A stretch of DNA of 26,036 nt from Polysphondylium violaceum (taxonomy: Eukaryota > Evosea > Eumycetozoa > Dictyosteliales > Dictyosteliaceae): positions 1-26,036 of the forward strand of contig AJWJ01000328.1 of the NCBI GenBank assembly GCA_000277445.1, given 5' to 3'. The notes below the pieces were generated by a model. The model was given only the letters and a program-made list of their open reading frames with translations, did not search any database and was not told the origin of the DNA. Positions 1-10,500 of this stretch are shown here, piece after piece. A program made the position numbers and the translations under genes. Position 1 is the first letter of the stretch. Each line of letters begins with the position of its first letter.

Positions 1-29
1 TTTTTTTTTTGGATTTTTTTTTTTTTTAG
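1..29. repeat. T-rich homopolymer tract at window start
   Basis: Two long T runs interrupted by GGA form the left edge of the window. They lie upstream of the AIF1-like gene and look like ordinary dictyostelid intergenic T tracts. No gene can be read here. Confidence 0.8.
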
Positions 30-134
30 GTATTTTCAATTTAATTTAATATCTTACATTTGTTTATCATATTAATATTTATTCAATTATCAGGATTATT
101 TATTTATTTCTATTTATCTATTTATTTTTATAAA

Positions 135-619
135 ATGGCATCAACAAAGAATTATCAAGGTGGAAAGGCATTTGGTGCTTTAAAGAAGCAACAAGAAGCA
201 ACATTGGATCAAATTTGTGACGAATTTAGAGCTGTATGTACTCTTTTAACAATATTATAAGGTTTTAATCAAATATTAATAGAATCTAAAAAAAGGAATT
301 AGACGAAGCTACTATTTCCAAATATAAGGCTCAATTTATTAGCTATGATGTAAATAATTCAGGTGATATTGATTTATATGAACTCCAACTTATGATGGAA
401 AAGATTGGACAAACCAAAACTCATTTGGAATTAAAAAAAATGATTCAAGAAGTAGATTCTACCGGAACAGGTACAATTAATTTCAGAGATTTTTTGATTA
501 TGATGACTGGTAAAAAGAGTTCAATCCTTCAAAAGATTTTAATGTTTGAAGAAATGGCAAAGAAACCAGAGACTCCAAAAGGCCTCCCACCAAAAAGATC
601 TATTGCTGATTTACCATAA
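135..619 (+). CDS. aif1: AIF1/Iba1-like EF-hand protein
   Basis: Predicted protein of 140 aa from two exons, 135-233 and 296-619, with a 62 bp phase-0 intron (GTATGT donor, A-rich AAAAAG acceptor). The ATG at 135 follows AAA; the frame is open further upstream, but only this ATG gives the family N-terminus QGGKAFG. Hallmarks of allograft inflammatory factor 1 are this motif (about residues 8-14), the THLELKKMI segment, and a C-terminus ending in KRSIADLP. The first EF-hand loop (DVNNSGDIDLYE) is canonical. The second (DSTGTGTINFRD) has Asp at position 12, yet is more regular than I remember for animal AIF1. Animal AIF1 binds calcium, bundles F-actin and works in phagocytosis and ruffling. A cortical actin role here is inferred, not seen. 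Human AIF1 is 147 aa, so the length fits. Confidence 0.85.
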
Positions 620-1258
620 ATGATAAAAAAATCAAGTTACAACCTGATATTTTAATATCAAACACACCACCCCTTCATTATTTATTCACAATAAAAACAA
701 AAACTTTGTATAATTGCAATTTAAATTATTTTTATTAATATTACTATTCATTTTATTATTAATAATGAAAAAAAAGTTTTTACATCCCCTATGATTAATT
801 ATTAATAAAAAGGTGCGTATGTGTTGATGATGATGATTTCATAAAATAATCATTAAGTGGAGGTGAGGGTATCTTTGATTGTGATTTTGATATTATCTAC
901 ACTCAAAGGTCTCTGTGTGTGAATTCTAGTTCAAATCATTTTTTTTTACAAATAAACACCACACCCCCACCCCCACAGATTTGTTTGGATTTGATTGTGT
1001 AGGGTGAAAAATAATATCAATTGTTTAGGAATATAGTTTTATTCGAAAAACATTCAATTTCAATATATATATAATACTCACACTCTAAAAAAGTAGTCAA
1101 ACGGTTACAATATTTTATTGTTTGGGTAACACACTCTCACCCACCCTCTTTTTGTATTTTTTTTTTTTTTTTAATTTTATTTTCATATTTTTTTATTTAT
1201 ATATTTTTATCCAGATAGATACGACATATATATATGTATTTTATGAACCTTAATAAGA
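620..1258. other. Intergenic spacer between AIF1-like gene and COP1
   Basis: No gene is visible in 639 bp. An AATAAA at 690-695 is a likely poly(A) signal for the AIF1-like gene. Around 958-978 there is a run of ACC and CCCCAC motifs, G-box-like on the other strand. A T-rich stretch and TATATATA occur near 1062-1072 and just before the COP1 start. This is probably the COP1 promoter. Confidence 0.6.
690..695 (+). terminator. Poly(A) signal AATAAA, AIF1-like gene
   Basis: AATAAA about 70 nt after the stop codon, followed by an A/T-rich stretch. It is a likely cleavage and polyadenylation signal, assigned by position and motif only. Confidence 0.45.
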
Positions 1259-3848
1259 ATGTCTTCAATTTCTATTATAAAAAATAATAATAGTAGTAGT
1301 AATGATTCTACTAACAATGGCAAATCATCATCATCATCATCAACATCAACATCAACATCATTAACCACGTCACCCATTCTTTCATCATCAAATAAACCAA
1401 AAGCTAAAGTAACAATATCATCATACAACCCAAATCCTGTGGTAAATGATTCGACAGCAGCAACATTAATAGTCAATGGTAATAACAATAGTACCCCTGC
1501 TAGTAATAGTGAAAGTATAAACGGTAGCGATAGTAGTAGTAGTAATAATAGTAGTAGTAATAGTAATAATAGTAACAACAACAATAGTAATGGTAACGGG
1601 AATGGTAATAGTTCCAATATTGGTAATGGTAGTAAAGGAAGTGATGATAACAATAATAATAACAATAGTAGCAAAAAATCTAAAGATAGATTAGTTGATG
1701 ATTCATTATTATGTCCTATTTGTCTCGATATTATCAAAGAACCATTTATTACTAAATGCGGACACTCATTTTGTTACCAATGCATTACTCCACATCTCAG
1801 TAAATCCAATACATGTCCAATGTGCATGGGATTTCTTACACGTGAACAAATTATACCAAATTTTGCATTGAGTAAATTTGTAGAAAAGATGACAGCACAA
1901 AACAATCGATTCTCTATTGGTCCACCGGCAAAAAAGTTTAGAAATTCAATAAACAACGAAGACTTGTCAATCAATGAAATCAACATTATAGTGTCTACCC
2001 TGTTGGAAAAGAAAAAACACTTGGAGTTGCAAGATCAACAAGTTGAATACGACGTACTATTGGATTTCCTCTGCAAGACTAGACAACAGAAAATGGAGGT
2101 GTTCAAACAACTTAAACGACAGATATCATATTTAGACAATGATATTAAAGCTGTAGATTATTATAAACAAATATCAGAGAAAAAGAATGAAACTAGCAAC
2201 AGCAACAACAACAACAACAATGGTTTGGATTTGAAAATGTCTTCAAATGAAATTGAAACTACAAATTTAAAAACTAGTAGTCAGAATATAAATACATCTT
2301 TATCATCATCATCAACATCAACAACAACCACTACCACCACATCAACCAAGAAACTAAATGGATCAACTACCACAACACAACCATCTCAACAAAACATTAT
2401 AGCAAACAAAAAGAAAAGAGTTGAAACACATTTAGAGGATTTGCAATCTTGTTACTTTTCAGCCTACAAGGAAATTGAATCTGAACAACAACAACCATTA
2501 CACAATTCAATTGATAATCTAGATACCAACAGTTTATCTTTTTCTTCCACCTCCATTGACAACAATAACAATAACGCTATGATCAACTATTCAAATGGGA
2601 ATGTTAACCATCACATTGAAAACGTAAAGATGGGTAAAGGATTGCTAAACTTTTCAAAAAACTTGTTAAAGTTTACTAGATACAATGAATTTAAAGTGAT
2701 TGCCACACTAAAGTATGGCGACCTCTACAACACTTCCTCCATTGTGAGTAGCATTGAATTTGACAGAGACGACGAATTCTTTGCCACCGCTGGTGTCACG
2801 AAAAAGATAAAGATCTTTGAGTATGCCCAAATCAGAGACAACGTAGAGGTGCATTCGCCCACCAGAGAGATGACGTGTAGATCAAAGATTAGTTGTCTCA
2901 GTTGGAACACCTATATCAAATCACAAATTGCTAGTAGTGATTACGAGGGTATTATTTCACTATGGGATGCCAACACAGGCCAAAATGTAATGCTCTTGGA
3001 AGAACACGAAAAAAGAGTTTGGAGTGTAGATTTCTCGCGTGCTGATCCCACCCTTTTGGCATCTGGTTCCGACGATACCAAAGTAAAGCTATGGTCCACT
3101 TCAAGTGATCGTGCCGTCACCACCATCGAGTCTAAAGCAAATATTTGTTGTGTTAAATTTAATCCAAACTCTTCAAATTTAATTGCATTTGGTTCTGCTG
3201 ACCACCACATTCACTACTATGATCTTAGACAACATAAAGAGCCTCTATTCATTTTCAAAGGTCATAGAAAAGCCGTTAGCTATGTAAAATTTATAAACAA
3301 AGATGAAATTATTTCTGCGTATGTATATATATTTATTTATCTCTATTTATATTATATATATTAATTTACTATCTACTATAGTTCAACCGATAGTACTTTG
3401 AAACTTTGGGATGTAAATCAAAATGATTGTATTAGAACTTTTACAGGGTATTTATTGAAGTTCTCGATTTAGTGTATTGTATATAATATTAATTCAGTAA
3501 ATATTTTTCTATTTATAGACATTCAAATGAAAAGAATTTTGTTGGACTTACTGTAAATGGTGATTATATTTGTTGTGGTAGTGAAAATAATGGTGTATAT
3601 ACTTATTATAAAACTTTATCTAAACCAATTGTAACTCATAAATTTGGTACCAATTCTGGAACTGTATGTATTGGATTTAATAAGAGTAGTATTTTGTTTG
3701 ATATTAATATTAAATTATTTATAAAAAGGGTGAAGAAACGGATGATGATGGATCTCAATTTGTTAGTTCTGTATGTTGGAAAAAAGATTCAAACATCTTA
3801 TTAGCTGCTAATAGCCAAGGAAATATCAAAGTGCTTGAATTATTTTAA
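1259..3848 (+). CDS. cop1: COP1-type E3 ubiquitin ligase (RING, coiled coil, WD40)
   Basis: Predicted protein of 796 aa from four exons: 1259-3318, 3382-3447, 3519-3663 and 3729-3848. Phases are consistent across all three introns (63, 71 and 65 bp). Residues 1-150 are a Ser/Asn/Thr-rich low-complexity tail. A C3HC4 RING finger follows at about 152-189 (CPIC, CGHSFC, CPMC). A charged helical stretch at roughly 240-300 is the likely coiled coil, followed by a second Ser/Thr/Asn linker. A WD40 propeller runs from about residue 480 to the end. The propeller has COP1 hallmarks: [30 protein letters not shown], and the closing [17 protein letters not shown]1 marks transcription regulators for degradation, recognising VP-containing peptides with its WD40 face; in plants it is controlled by light, in animals by DET1 and Tribbles partners. 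Targets in an amoeba are unknown to me. The family call is strong; orthology rests on motif recall. Confidence 0.9.
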
Positions 3849-4196
3849 AGATTAGATAGATAGATTAGATTGTATTCTTTTTTTTTCTTTTTTTTTTTTC
3901 TTCTTTCTTTTTTGGATTTTTTCTTTTTGGTAATAGCTTTCTTTTAAAAACATAATTAAAAGTTTAAGATAAACATATTATTATTCAAACTATTGTTATC
4001 ATTTTGTTTCATTCAACGTCTCACAAAAGTGTATGACCCAACCTACAAATTTATCATAATTAAAAATATCCCAAATTTTGATTTTTAAAATTTTTTTTTG
4101 AATTTTTTTTTCTAGATTTGATCATTATTTTTTTTTTTTATCTCACAAATCAAACAAATAATCAAATTAGATATAATATAATAAGAGTAAAAAGAG
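3849..4196. other. Intergenic spacer between COP1 and LIM gene
   Basis: 348 bp of T-rich and AT-rich DNA with long T runs (about 3878-3920 and 4086-4140). It holds the COP1 3' end and the LIM gene promoter. No ORF or RNA gene is visible. Confidence 0.6.
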
Positions 4197-4951
4197 ATGG
4201 CAAGTTTAGGCAAATGTAAAAAGTGCGGAAAAACCGTCTATGGCTTAGAAGGTCTTGTTGTTGCAAAGAATGCATTCCACAACTCATGTTTCAAATGTAT
4301 ATAGAATTTTAAATCAAAACACAAACGACAATATAGAAAACACAAATAATTAATATATATCTATTCCTAATATCAAACAAACAAATAGGTGAAAATTCTG
4401 GTTGTGGTTGGAAATTAAATCTCAATAATTATAAATCAATTGACGACAAAGTATATTGCAGCAATCATTATCCAGTCACTGGTTTTAGCGTTGATCAAAG
4501 AGTTGTTGGTACTTCCAAAACCAATGATGTTCTCATGTCAAATCAAATCAGTAAGTTTTATCATTAAACACGTGTATATTATTATTATTAACAACCAATA
4601 ATATTATTATCATTAGATGCACCAAAAGGATCTACTGTTAATGATCAAATTAGAGGAGACGGCGACAAACCAAATATTGGCACTGATTCAATGAACATCT
4701 CTAAAGCTACCTCTGCTCCAAAACTTGACGTAGTCAATCAACAAATTAGAGGAGACGGCGACAAACCAAATATTGGCACTGATTCAATCAATATCTCTAA
4801 AGCCACCTCTGCTCCAAAACTTGACGTCGTCAATCAACAAATCAGAGGAGAAAGTAAATCAAACGTTGGCATTGATTCAATCAATATCTCTAAAGCCACC
4901 TCTGCTCCAAAACTTGATGTTCAAAGTGGATACCAAAAAGCTACTATTTAA
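4197..4951 (+). CDS. LIM-domain protein with C-terminal 32-residue repeats
   Basis: Predicted protein of 198 aa from three exons: 4197-4296, 4389-4550 and 4617-4951. Both introns (92 and 66 bp) are phase 1. One LIM domain fills residues 7-60, with zinc ligands C7, C10, H28, C31, C34, C39, C57 and H60. C34 and C39 are four residues apart where two is usual. The segment NLNNYKSIDDKVYCSNHYP resembles the LIM domain of LASP/nebulin and CRP proteins, which act on actin. After a short linker come three repeats of 32, 32 and 31 residues, each carrying QIRG, (D/E)S-NISKATSAPKLDV, then the tail SGYQKATI. A cytoskeletal scaffold is likely from the family; the repeats have no function I can name. The gene converges on the Ach1-like gene 152 bp away. 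Confidence 0.85.
4640..4924 (+). repeat. Three in-frame 96/96/93 bp tandem repeats in the LIM gene
   Basis: Units are 4640-4735, 4736-4831 and 4832-4924. Units 1 and 2 are nearly identical at the nucleotide level. Unit 3 shares long identical blocks but has lost one codon and diverged after QIRG. This points to recent tandem duplication within the last exon. Confidence 0.9.
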
Positions 4952-4984
4952 ATTAAATTATCTTTTTACCCTGTAATCTTGTAA

Positions 4985-4999
4985 ATTAAATAAATAAAA
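4985..4999 (+). terminator. Overlapping AATAAA poly(A) signals, LIM gene
   Basis: Two overlapping AATAAA motifs (4989-4994 and 4993-4998) lie about 40 nt after the LIM gene stop, in the short spacer to the convergent Ach1-like gene. Assigned by motif and position only. Confidence 0.45.
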
Positions 5000-5103
5000 T
5001 AATATTTGAAAAACAACAAATAAATATTTAATTATATTATATTTCTTTTTTTATTACAATTTTTTAGAGTAAAGTAAATCTATTTAAATACCTGTTATTA
5101 AAA

Positions 5104-6702
5104 TTACCATTTATCAAATCTCATAGTTCCTTTTTCTACAAGATTTGTATAAAATTTGAAAGCTTTATCTAATTGATGTGGTTCATGAGCAGCGCCTTTC
5201 TTTAAACATATTTGAGTGGAGGTTTCTAAATATTCTTTGAGAATTGGTTTATAAATTGGATGAGCACACTTTTCAATGATGACTTTGGCACGTTCAATTG
5301 GATCGAGTCCTCTGACATCAGCCAAACCTTGTTCAGTTACGTAAATATCAACATCGTGTTCAGAGTGATCAATATGACTGGCAAATGGGACAACAGTAGA
5401 GATACCATGTGGATCACTCTTGGTTGGTCTAGTTGAGGGAGCATGAACAATGGACAACTTGGAGTTTCTTAAAAATTCACCACTTCCACCAATACCATTC
5501 AACATTTTTGAACCGTCTACACAGGTTGAATTTATATGGCCATAGATATCAAACTCTACGGGAGTGTTGAGTGCAATGACACCCAATCTACGAATGAGTT
5601 CGGCACTGTTGGATATAGCTTGGTTTCTAAGCACCATCTTGTTTACATAGTTGTCCCAGTTGTTGAATAATCTGTTGAAGCCACTGGGTGAGAATCTCAA
5701 AGAGGTGGCAGAGGCAAAGTTGAGTTTACCATTGTCGAAAAAGTCTAAAAATGTATCTTGAATGACCTCAGTCCAAACGTTGATGTTTTCAAAGGGTCCT
5801 CTGGAAAGACCACCAATGACGGCATTGGCAATACTACCGATGCCACTTTGGATTGGATGAAGGTTCTTTGGCATTCTGCCAGCTTCAATTTCAGCTTTGA
5901 AAAACTCTACTATATGGTGGGCAATGGCGTTGGATTTTTCGTCTTCAGGGGCAGGATCAGAGGTGTTGTCTGGAAGTTGACTCTCGACAATGGCCAAAAT
6001 TTTCTCTGGATCAATAGGGAAGGCTTCTACACCAATTCTGTCATCAACACGAGTCAATTGGTATGGCTTGGTGAAGGGAGGTGGATCATGTTTAACCAAA
6101 TCATGTACACCTTTGAATGAAGGCAACGAAGTGTTGATTTCAATGATCACTTTGTCAGCCATTTGCAAAATCTCTGGAGTGATACCCACACTGGCACCTG
6201 GAATAATGTAACCCTCTTCGGTAATCTCTGTGGCCTCAATGATGGCGATATCAAGCTTTCTCTTATCACCTTTTTCCTTCTTAAGAGTATAGTATCCATA
6301 GAGGAGGTCATTGGCATAGATAGAGAGATGTTCATCTGCAAATTTAATGTTACCGGTATTGATACCCTTTCTCACACTACTATCAGATTGATGGGGATAT
6401 CTTCTCTCTATCATATCGAGGGCAGCCCAACGACCTTCTGTCTCTGGACCTGTTGATGCACCAACAAACAAATTGAACTTTAATTTACTTTGTAATGAAT
6501 TCTTTTCCACATGATCAGCCAAAGCGATGGGGGTCACTTTGGGATAATTTGTGCCTGCAAATCCTGACCAGCCAATATATTGTCCATTTTGGAAATAAGG
6601 AATCAAATGATTTGGATCTGTAATGACTTTACTGAGCAATGATGGTCTCTTAATTCTCGATGTAATCAAAGATTTAGTGCCATGTTCTACAACTTTATGC
6701 AT
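5104..6702 (-). CDS. ach1: Acetyl-CoA hydrolase / succinyl-CoA:acetate CoA-transferase (Ach1 family)
   Basis: Predicted protein of 532 aa in a single exon, the usual length for the Ach1/AarC branch of class I CoA-transferases. Visible family blocks are [12 protein letters not shown] (about 44-55), [13 protein letters not shown] (81-93), [11 protein letters not shown] (285-295), WTEVIQD (310-316), GIGGSGEF (403-410) and [15 protein letters not shown] (454-468). By analogy with AarC, Glu312 in WTEVIQD is the likely catalytic glutamate that carries CoA as a thioester, and the GIGGSG loop helps bind the acyl-CoA. The enzyme moves CoA between succinyl-CoA and acetate or hydrolyses acetyl-CoA. In yeast it is mitochondrial, and the N-terminus here (basic, Ser/Thr-rich, no acids from residue 7 to 28) could be a presequence. 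Which reaction dominates cannot be told from sequence. The next gene on this strand, secG, ends about 870 bp upstream. Confidence 0.93.
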   Translation of the reverse strand: MHKVVEHGTKSLITSRIKRPSLLSKVITDPNHLIPYFQNGQYIGWSGFAGTNYPKVTPIALADHVEKNSLQSKLKFNLFVGASTGPETEGRWAALDMIERRYPHQSDSSVRKGINTGNIKFADEHLSIYANDLLYGYYTLKKEKGDKRKLDIAIIEATEITEEGYIIPGASVGITPEILQMADKVIIEINTSLPSFKGVHDLVKHDPPPFTKPYQLTRVDDRIGVEAFPIDPEKILAIVESQLPDNTSDPAPEDEKSNAIAHHIVEFFKAEIEAGRMPKNLHPIQSGIGSIANAVIGGLSRGPFENINVWTEVIQDTFLDFFDNGKLNFASATSLRFSPSGFNRLFNNWDNYVNKMVLRNQAISNSAELIRRLGVIALNTPVEFDIYGHINSTCVDGSKMLNGIGGSGEFLRNSKLSIVHAPSTRPTKSDPHGISTVVPFASHIDHSEHDVDIYVTEQGLADVRGLDPIERAKVIIEKCAHPIYKPILKEYLETSTQICLKKGAAHEPHQLDKAFKFYTNLVEKGTMRFDKW

Positions 6703-6768
6703 TTTGATATGTTGATATTTTTGCTAAAACAAAAAAAGATTTGATAAATATAGATATAAATGAAGAAT

Positions 6769-6845
6769 GAATAGATATAGATAAACACTATCAATTTGAT
6801 ATAAATAGATTGAAAAACAATGATAAACGAATAGATATAGATAAA
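6769..6845. repeat. 17 bp direct repeat, two exact copies 60 bp apart
   Basis: The motif GAATAGATATAGATAAA occurs at 6769-6785 and 6829-6845, 67 to 143 bp upstream of the Ach1-like start codon. It may be a promoter element or a simple-sequence by-product. Confidence 0.7.
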
Positions 6846-7474
6846 ATTATAATTTGGAATAAAATTTTAATTTTATTTGTAACTTATCACACACACCACT
6901 TTCTTGTTGTAATACTATATATTCACACACAAGCACACAAAATAAATTTATATATTTAGATAATAACGAGCAATGAATGAATTTGTAGAAATATTTTTAC
7001 AAATTTTTTTTATTGTGCGTGAATTTATAAAAATCGGATTGAAGATTTCACATAAGAGGATATTTGACATGATTTTTTTTACAAAACTTGATGAAAAACC
7101 ATAATTTTGTCATAAATTTGTTTCTTGGGAAAAAAAGATCTATTTTTTCATTTTTTGCAAAATTTTTTAAAAACTTTTTGACATCCTTTTTTAGACACAA
7201 ATAGAAACATTTTGATCGTTGATAGATTTAAGGGTACTAAAAAAGTAATAAACGATTTTCGTCATTGTTTAGATAATGTAATCAATTCATATGCAATGAT
7301 AGATTCTATCCTTTTTCTATTGACAATTCTAGAATTCTATAGATTAGAAAAACAGATCTCTTTCCTCACTCTTGCCGCAATAAAAGCGTCTAGCAAAGGG
7401 TAAATTAATTTATAGATATATCAATACATATACATTTTTATACCAAATGTATAAATTTTATTTCGTTTTTTTTG

Positions 7475-7496
7475 TTCTAGGGGCTTTCTAGGGGCT
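7475..7496. repeat. Exact 11 bp tandem duplication (TTCTAGGGGCT)
   Basis: Two adjacent identical copies, at 7475-7485 and 7486-7496. The block is GC-rich for its surroundings and lies about 80 bp past the secG stop codon. No function is assigned. Confidence 0.85.
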
Positions 7497-7550
7497 GTGG
7501 GTGTTCTCTGTATTTTTCGTTTTTTCGTGCGAAAAAGTAGACTAAACGAG

Positions 7551-7556
7551 TTTATT
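7551..7556 (-). terminator. Poly(A) signal AATAAA, secG
   Basis: TTTATT on the + strand reads AATAAA on the - strand, about 20 nt after the secG stop. A short hairpin (stem 7521-7526 / 7531-7536, four-base loop GTGC) follows within 15 nt. It is a likely 3'-end signal, by motif and position only. Confidence 0.5.
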
Positions 7557-7575
7557 GAAATTGAGGGGGTGGTGA

Positions 7576-10500
7576 TCAAGATACGGGAGAGGCGGTGGAA
7601 GAGAATGTCACTGGCTTCAAGTTTGACGAGAGTGGAGAGGTGCTGTTGGGAGTTGAGGATGGGGTGATGTGATTGCTTCCACCCATATTATTGTTACTAG
7701 TGTTTTGAGAAAGACCATGGTTTGGATTACCCACGGGGGCACCGGAAATAGTTTGTTTTCTAGTTTGAATAGGCTTGTTGATTTTGCCACGGCCTCTGAT
7801 GGTCTCGGCCTTCTTTTTGTGGAGGAGTTCAAAATCTGGATTGCTGTGGATGTTGCTCTTGATCGATTGGACCCAAGACTCCATTTCAGGTTGATTGGCA
7901 GCAGAGATAAAGTATGCAGCATGGTTGGCTTGGACTAGTGTGCCGCCAGAGTTTAATTTACAGGCCTTCATTTGCTCTTGAGAAGAGTGCAACATAAAAC
8001 AAAACTTTTTCTGAACGACCACAGTGACCACGACATTTTCGAGTGGGATAATGCCGCAGGGCTCAGTGTCTTGAGGTGTCTTGTAGTAGAGCAAGCAATT
8101 GGCAGTCAAGATGAACCATCTCTTTTTCCAGGTCTTGATACGACCACCTTGTTTGGTGAGCCAGCCCTTCTTTTCCACGTGTTGATTGGCCGAACCGTCA
8201 CGCTCCATTTTGATTTCATTGGTGGTGATACGGTCATACACGCTCTCCATAAACTCGACGGGGAGGTCGTCGCCACTGTTGATGCCTCTGTTGTTGGAGA
8301 TAAACTCGGGCTTGGTCATCTTCTTTTTGATGTTGGGGTTGTGGGCGTCGGTGTTGAGCATAATCACAGAAAAGGCCAACACATAGACAGCGTCGTGGTT
8401 GGCAAAGATCTTGTTGTCGGGGTTGTGTTGGTAAAACTGCTGGGCAAAACGCTCCATCATTCTATCGATCTTTTGTGCCTCACCGGGCAATCTAAAGTTA
8501 AAGAGGAACTTTCTGAGGGCAATATCAAAGTCGAGGCCGGTGAAATCCAATTGCTCGACAAAAGAGTGGAGCACCTGAATGTTGAATTCATCACCATCGC
8601 CGATATACTCACCGATGGCCTGTTTGTTGAGCTCGGGGGTGGACAACAGGAATCGGGCAATGTCTTTAGGCGTACGTTCACAGAGGTTGTTTAATATACA
8701 AAACTCGATACCCTTTCTTGGATGGGTGTTAAAGTTAGTGACGGCATTCTTGATGAGCACCCTCTTGGCCTTTTCTTGTTGGAGCTCTTGGTCTTCCTTG
8801 GCCTGCTGGAGGTCGAGTGCGTTTTGCACATGGTCAATCTCAATGATGCTCGACTCTCTCTTGTTGACGATTTGGTAAATCTCTTCGAGGTTGCAGGTGC
8901 CAAAGATCTTGCTGAGATCGACAGACGAACGACTGCTGACACTTGATAGATCGGCACCAGCCCTGATGAGCACACGGGCAACGTCGCTGTGGTTCTTTTT
9001 GATTGCATAGACGAGTGGTGTCTTGCCTGCACAGTTTTTGGGGTCGATCTTGGCCTTGCAGGCGACCAACACGTCGACAGTATCTCGTGCGCCGGCAGCA
9101 CTGGCCAAGTGAAGAGGTGTGCTTTGGTGGGTGTCGATGGCATCGACATTGGCGCCCTTTTTCAAGAGGATACGGCAGCAGTCTGAGTGGCCATTGTATG
9201 CGGCATTGTGGAGCGGAGTGCCCCCTTGGTTGTCTTTGACCTCCAAGTCGGACCCGCTACGGATCAGTGTGGTGAGACACTTGCTTCTGCCGTTGAATGC
9301 GGCCTTGTGGAGTGGCGATGCGCCCTGGTTGTCGAGTATCTGAATCGAGGCACCGCTGTCAATCAACAATTTTGCACAGCTCGAGTGTCCATTAAACGAG
9401 GCCTTGTGGAGTGGCGTGGCGCCCTCCTCGTCTTTGATGTTGATGGTGGCCTTTTTGAGTATGAGTAGTTCTACAATATCATAGATACCATTGAATGCTG
9501 CCAAATGTAGTGGTGTCGATTGTCTGGTGTCTCTGGCATCAATCATGGTGGGGTCCAGTTGCAACAGGTACTCTACTATATCTCTGTGTCCGTTAAATGC
9601 TGCTTTGTGGAGTGGTGTCTCGCCCATCTCGTCAATCATGTCAATCTTTGATCCCAACTCTACCAATCGCTTCAACAATGGTAGATTACCATTAAAACAT
9701 GCATGATGAAATGGTGTAACACCCTCAATATCTACACAATTTACATTCTCTCCATTTCTAACTAATAAATCTACACAATCTATATAACCTGCCGATGATG
9801 CATTGTGTAATGGTGAAATACCATGTATATCTCTTGGATCAACCTTTGCACCCTTTCTTAACAATAATGATACACAACTTGAATGTCCACTAAATGATGC
9901 TTGATGTAATGGTGTAATGCCGTCCTATATAATAGTTTTAATAAATACTTATACATTAATATCACATCTATCTCTTTCGTCTCTCTCTATCTCTCTCTAT
10001 CTGTATCTCGATATTTACATTATCAACTGCATTAACTTTTGAATCTGCTTTAATTAATAATTCTACACATTGGGGATTGCCACCTGCAGACGCATGGTGG
10101 AGAGGTGTTTCACCGTTGATTGTAGTTGCTTTAGAATCTGCTTTACATTGTAATAGATATAATACACATTCAGATGACCCAAAAAAGGAGGCCTTGTGTA
10201 ATGGTGTACCGTTCTTATCGTCTTTTGTATTTACTTCTGCACCTCTTTCAATCAACAGTTTCATGCATTCCAAATGGCCTCTACTGGCAGCCCATTGAAG
10301 AGGAGTATTCTTTGCTGCATCCTCAGCATTGGGATTACCTTTTTTGTCCAATAAAAAGTTTACACAGGCTGCTGATCCACAGAAGGCTGCATGATGTAAT
10401 GGTGTTCTCTTTTCAGAGTCTTGTAAATCTGCTGATGTGGCAGAGTTGTTTAATAGATTAGATAGCTTTTCAATATCACCTGTTGATGAATAATAGTGTA

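Larger units (their letters stand above)
6703..7575. other. Intergenic spacer between Ach1-like gene and secG
   Basis: 873 bp: promoter of the Ach1-like gene and 3' region of secG, both on the - strand. It holds a 17 bp direct repeat at 6769/6829, an exact 11 bp tandem duplication at 7475-7496, and a small hairpin at 7521-7536 just past the secG stop. A 63-codon frame at 7212-7403 on the + strand has no recognisable content and starts from TTG. I see no supported gene. Confidence 0.55.

Noticed and set aside
1207-1737. 176-codon Leu-rich frame antisense to the COP1 N-terminus
   Set aside because: It is the complement of Ser/Asn repeat codons; the Leu runs are an artefact.
7212-7403. 63-codon + strand frame in the Ach1-secG spacer, possibly spliced to 7481
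   Set aside because: It starts from TTG, has no recognisable domain, and the possible spliced extension reads into low-complexity sequence.
7972-8694. 240-codon open frame on the + strand, antisense to secG
   Set aside because: It lies wholly over the Sec7-PH coding sequence, shows no domain, and is explained by the high GC at third positions of secG, which removes antisense stops.
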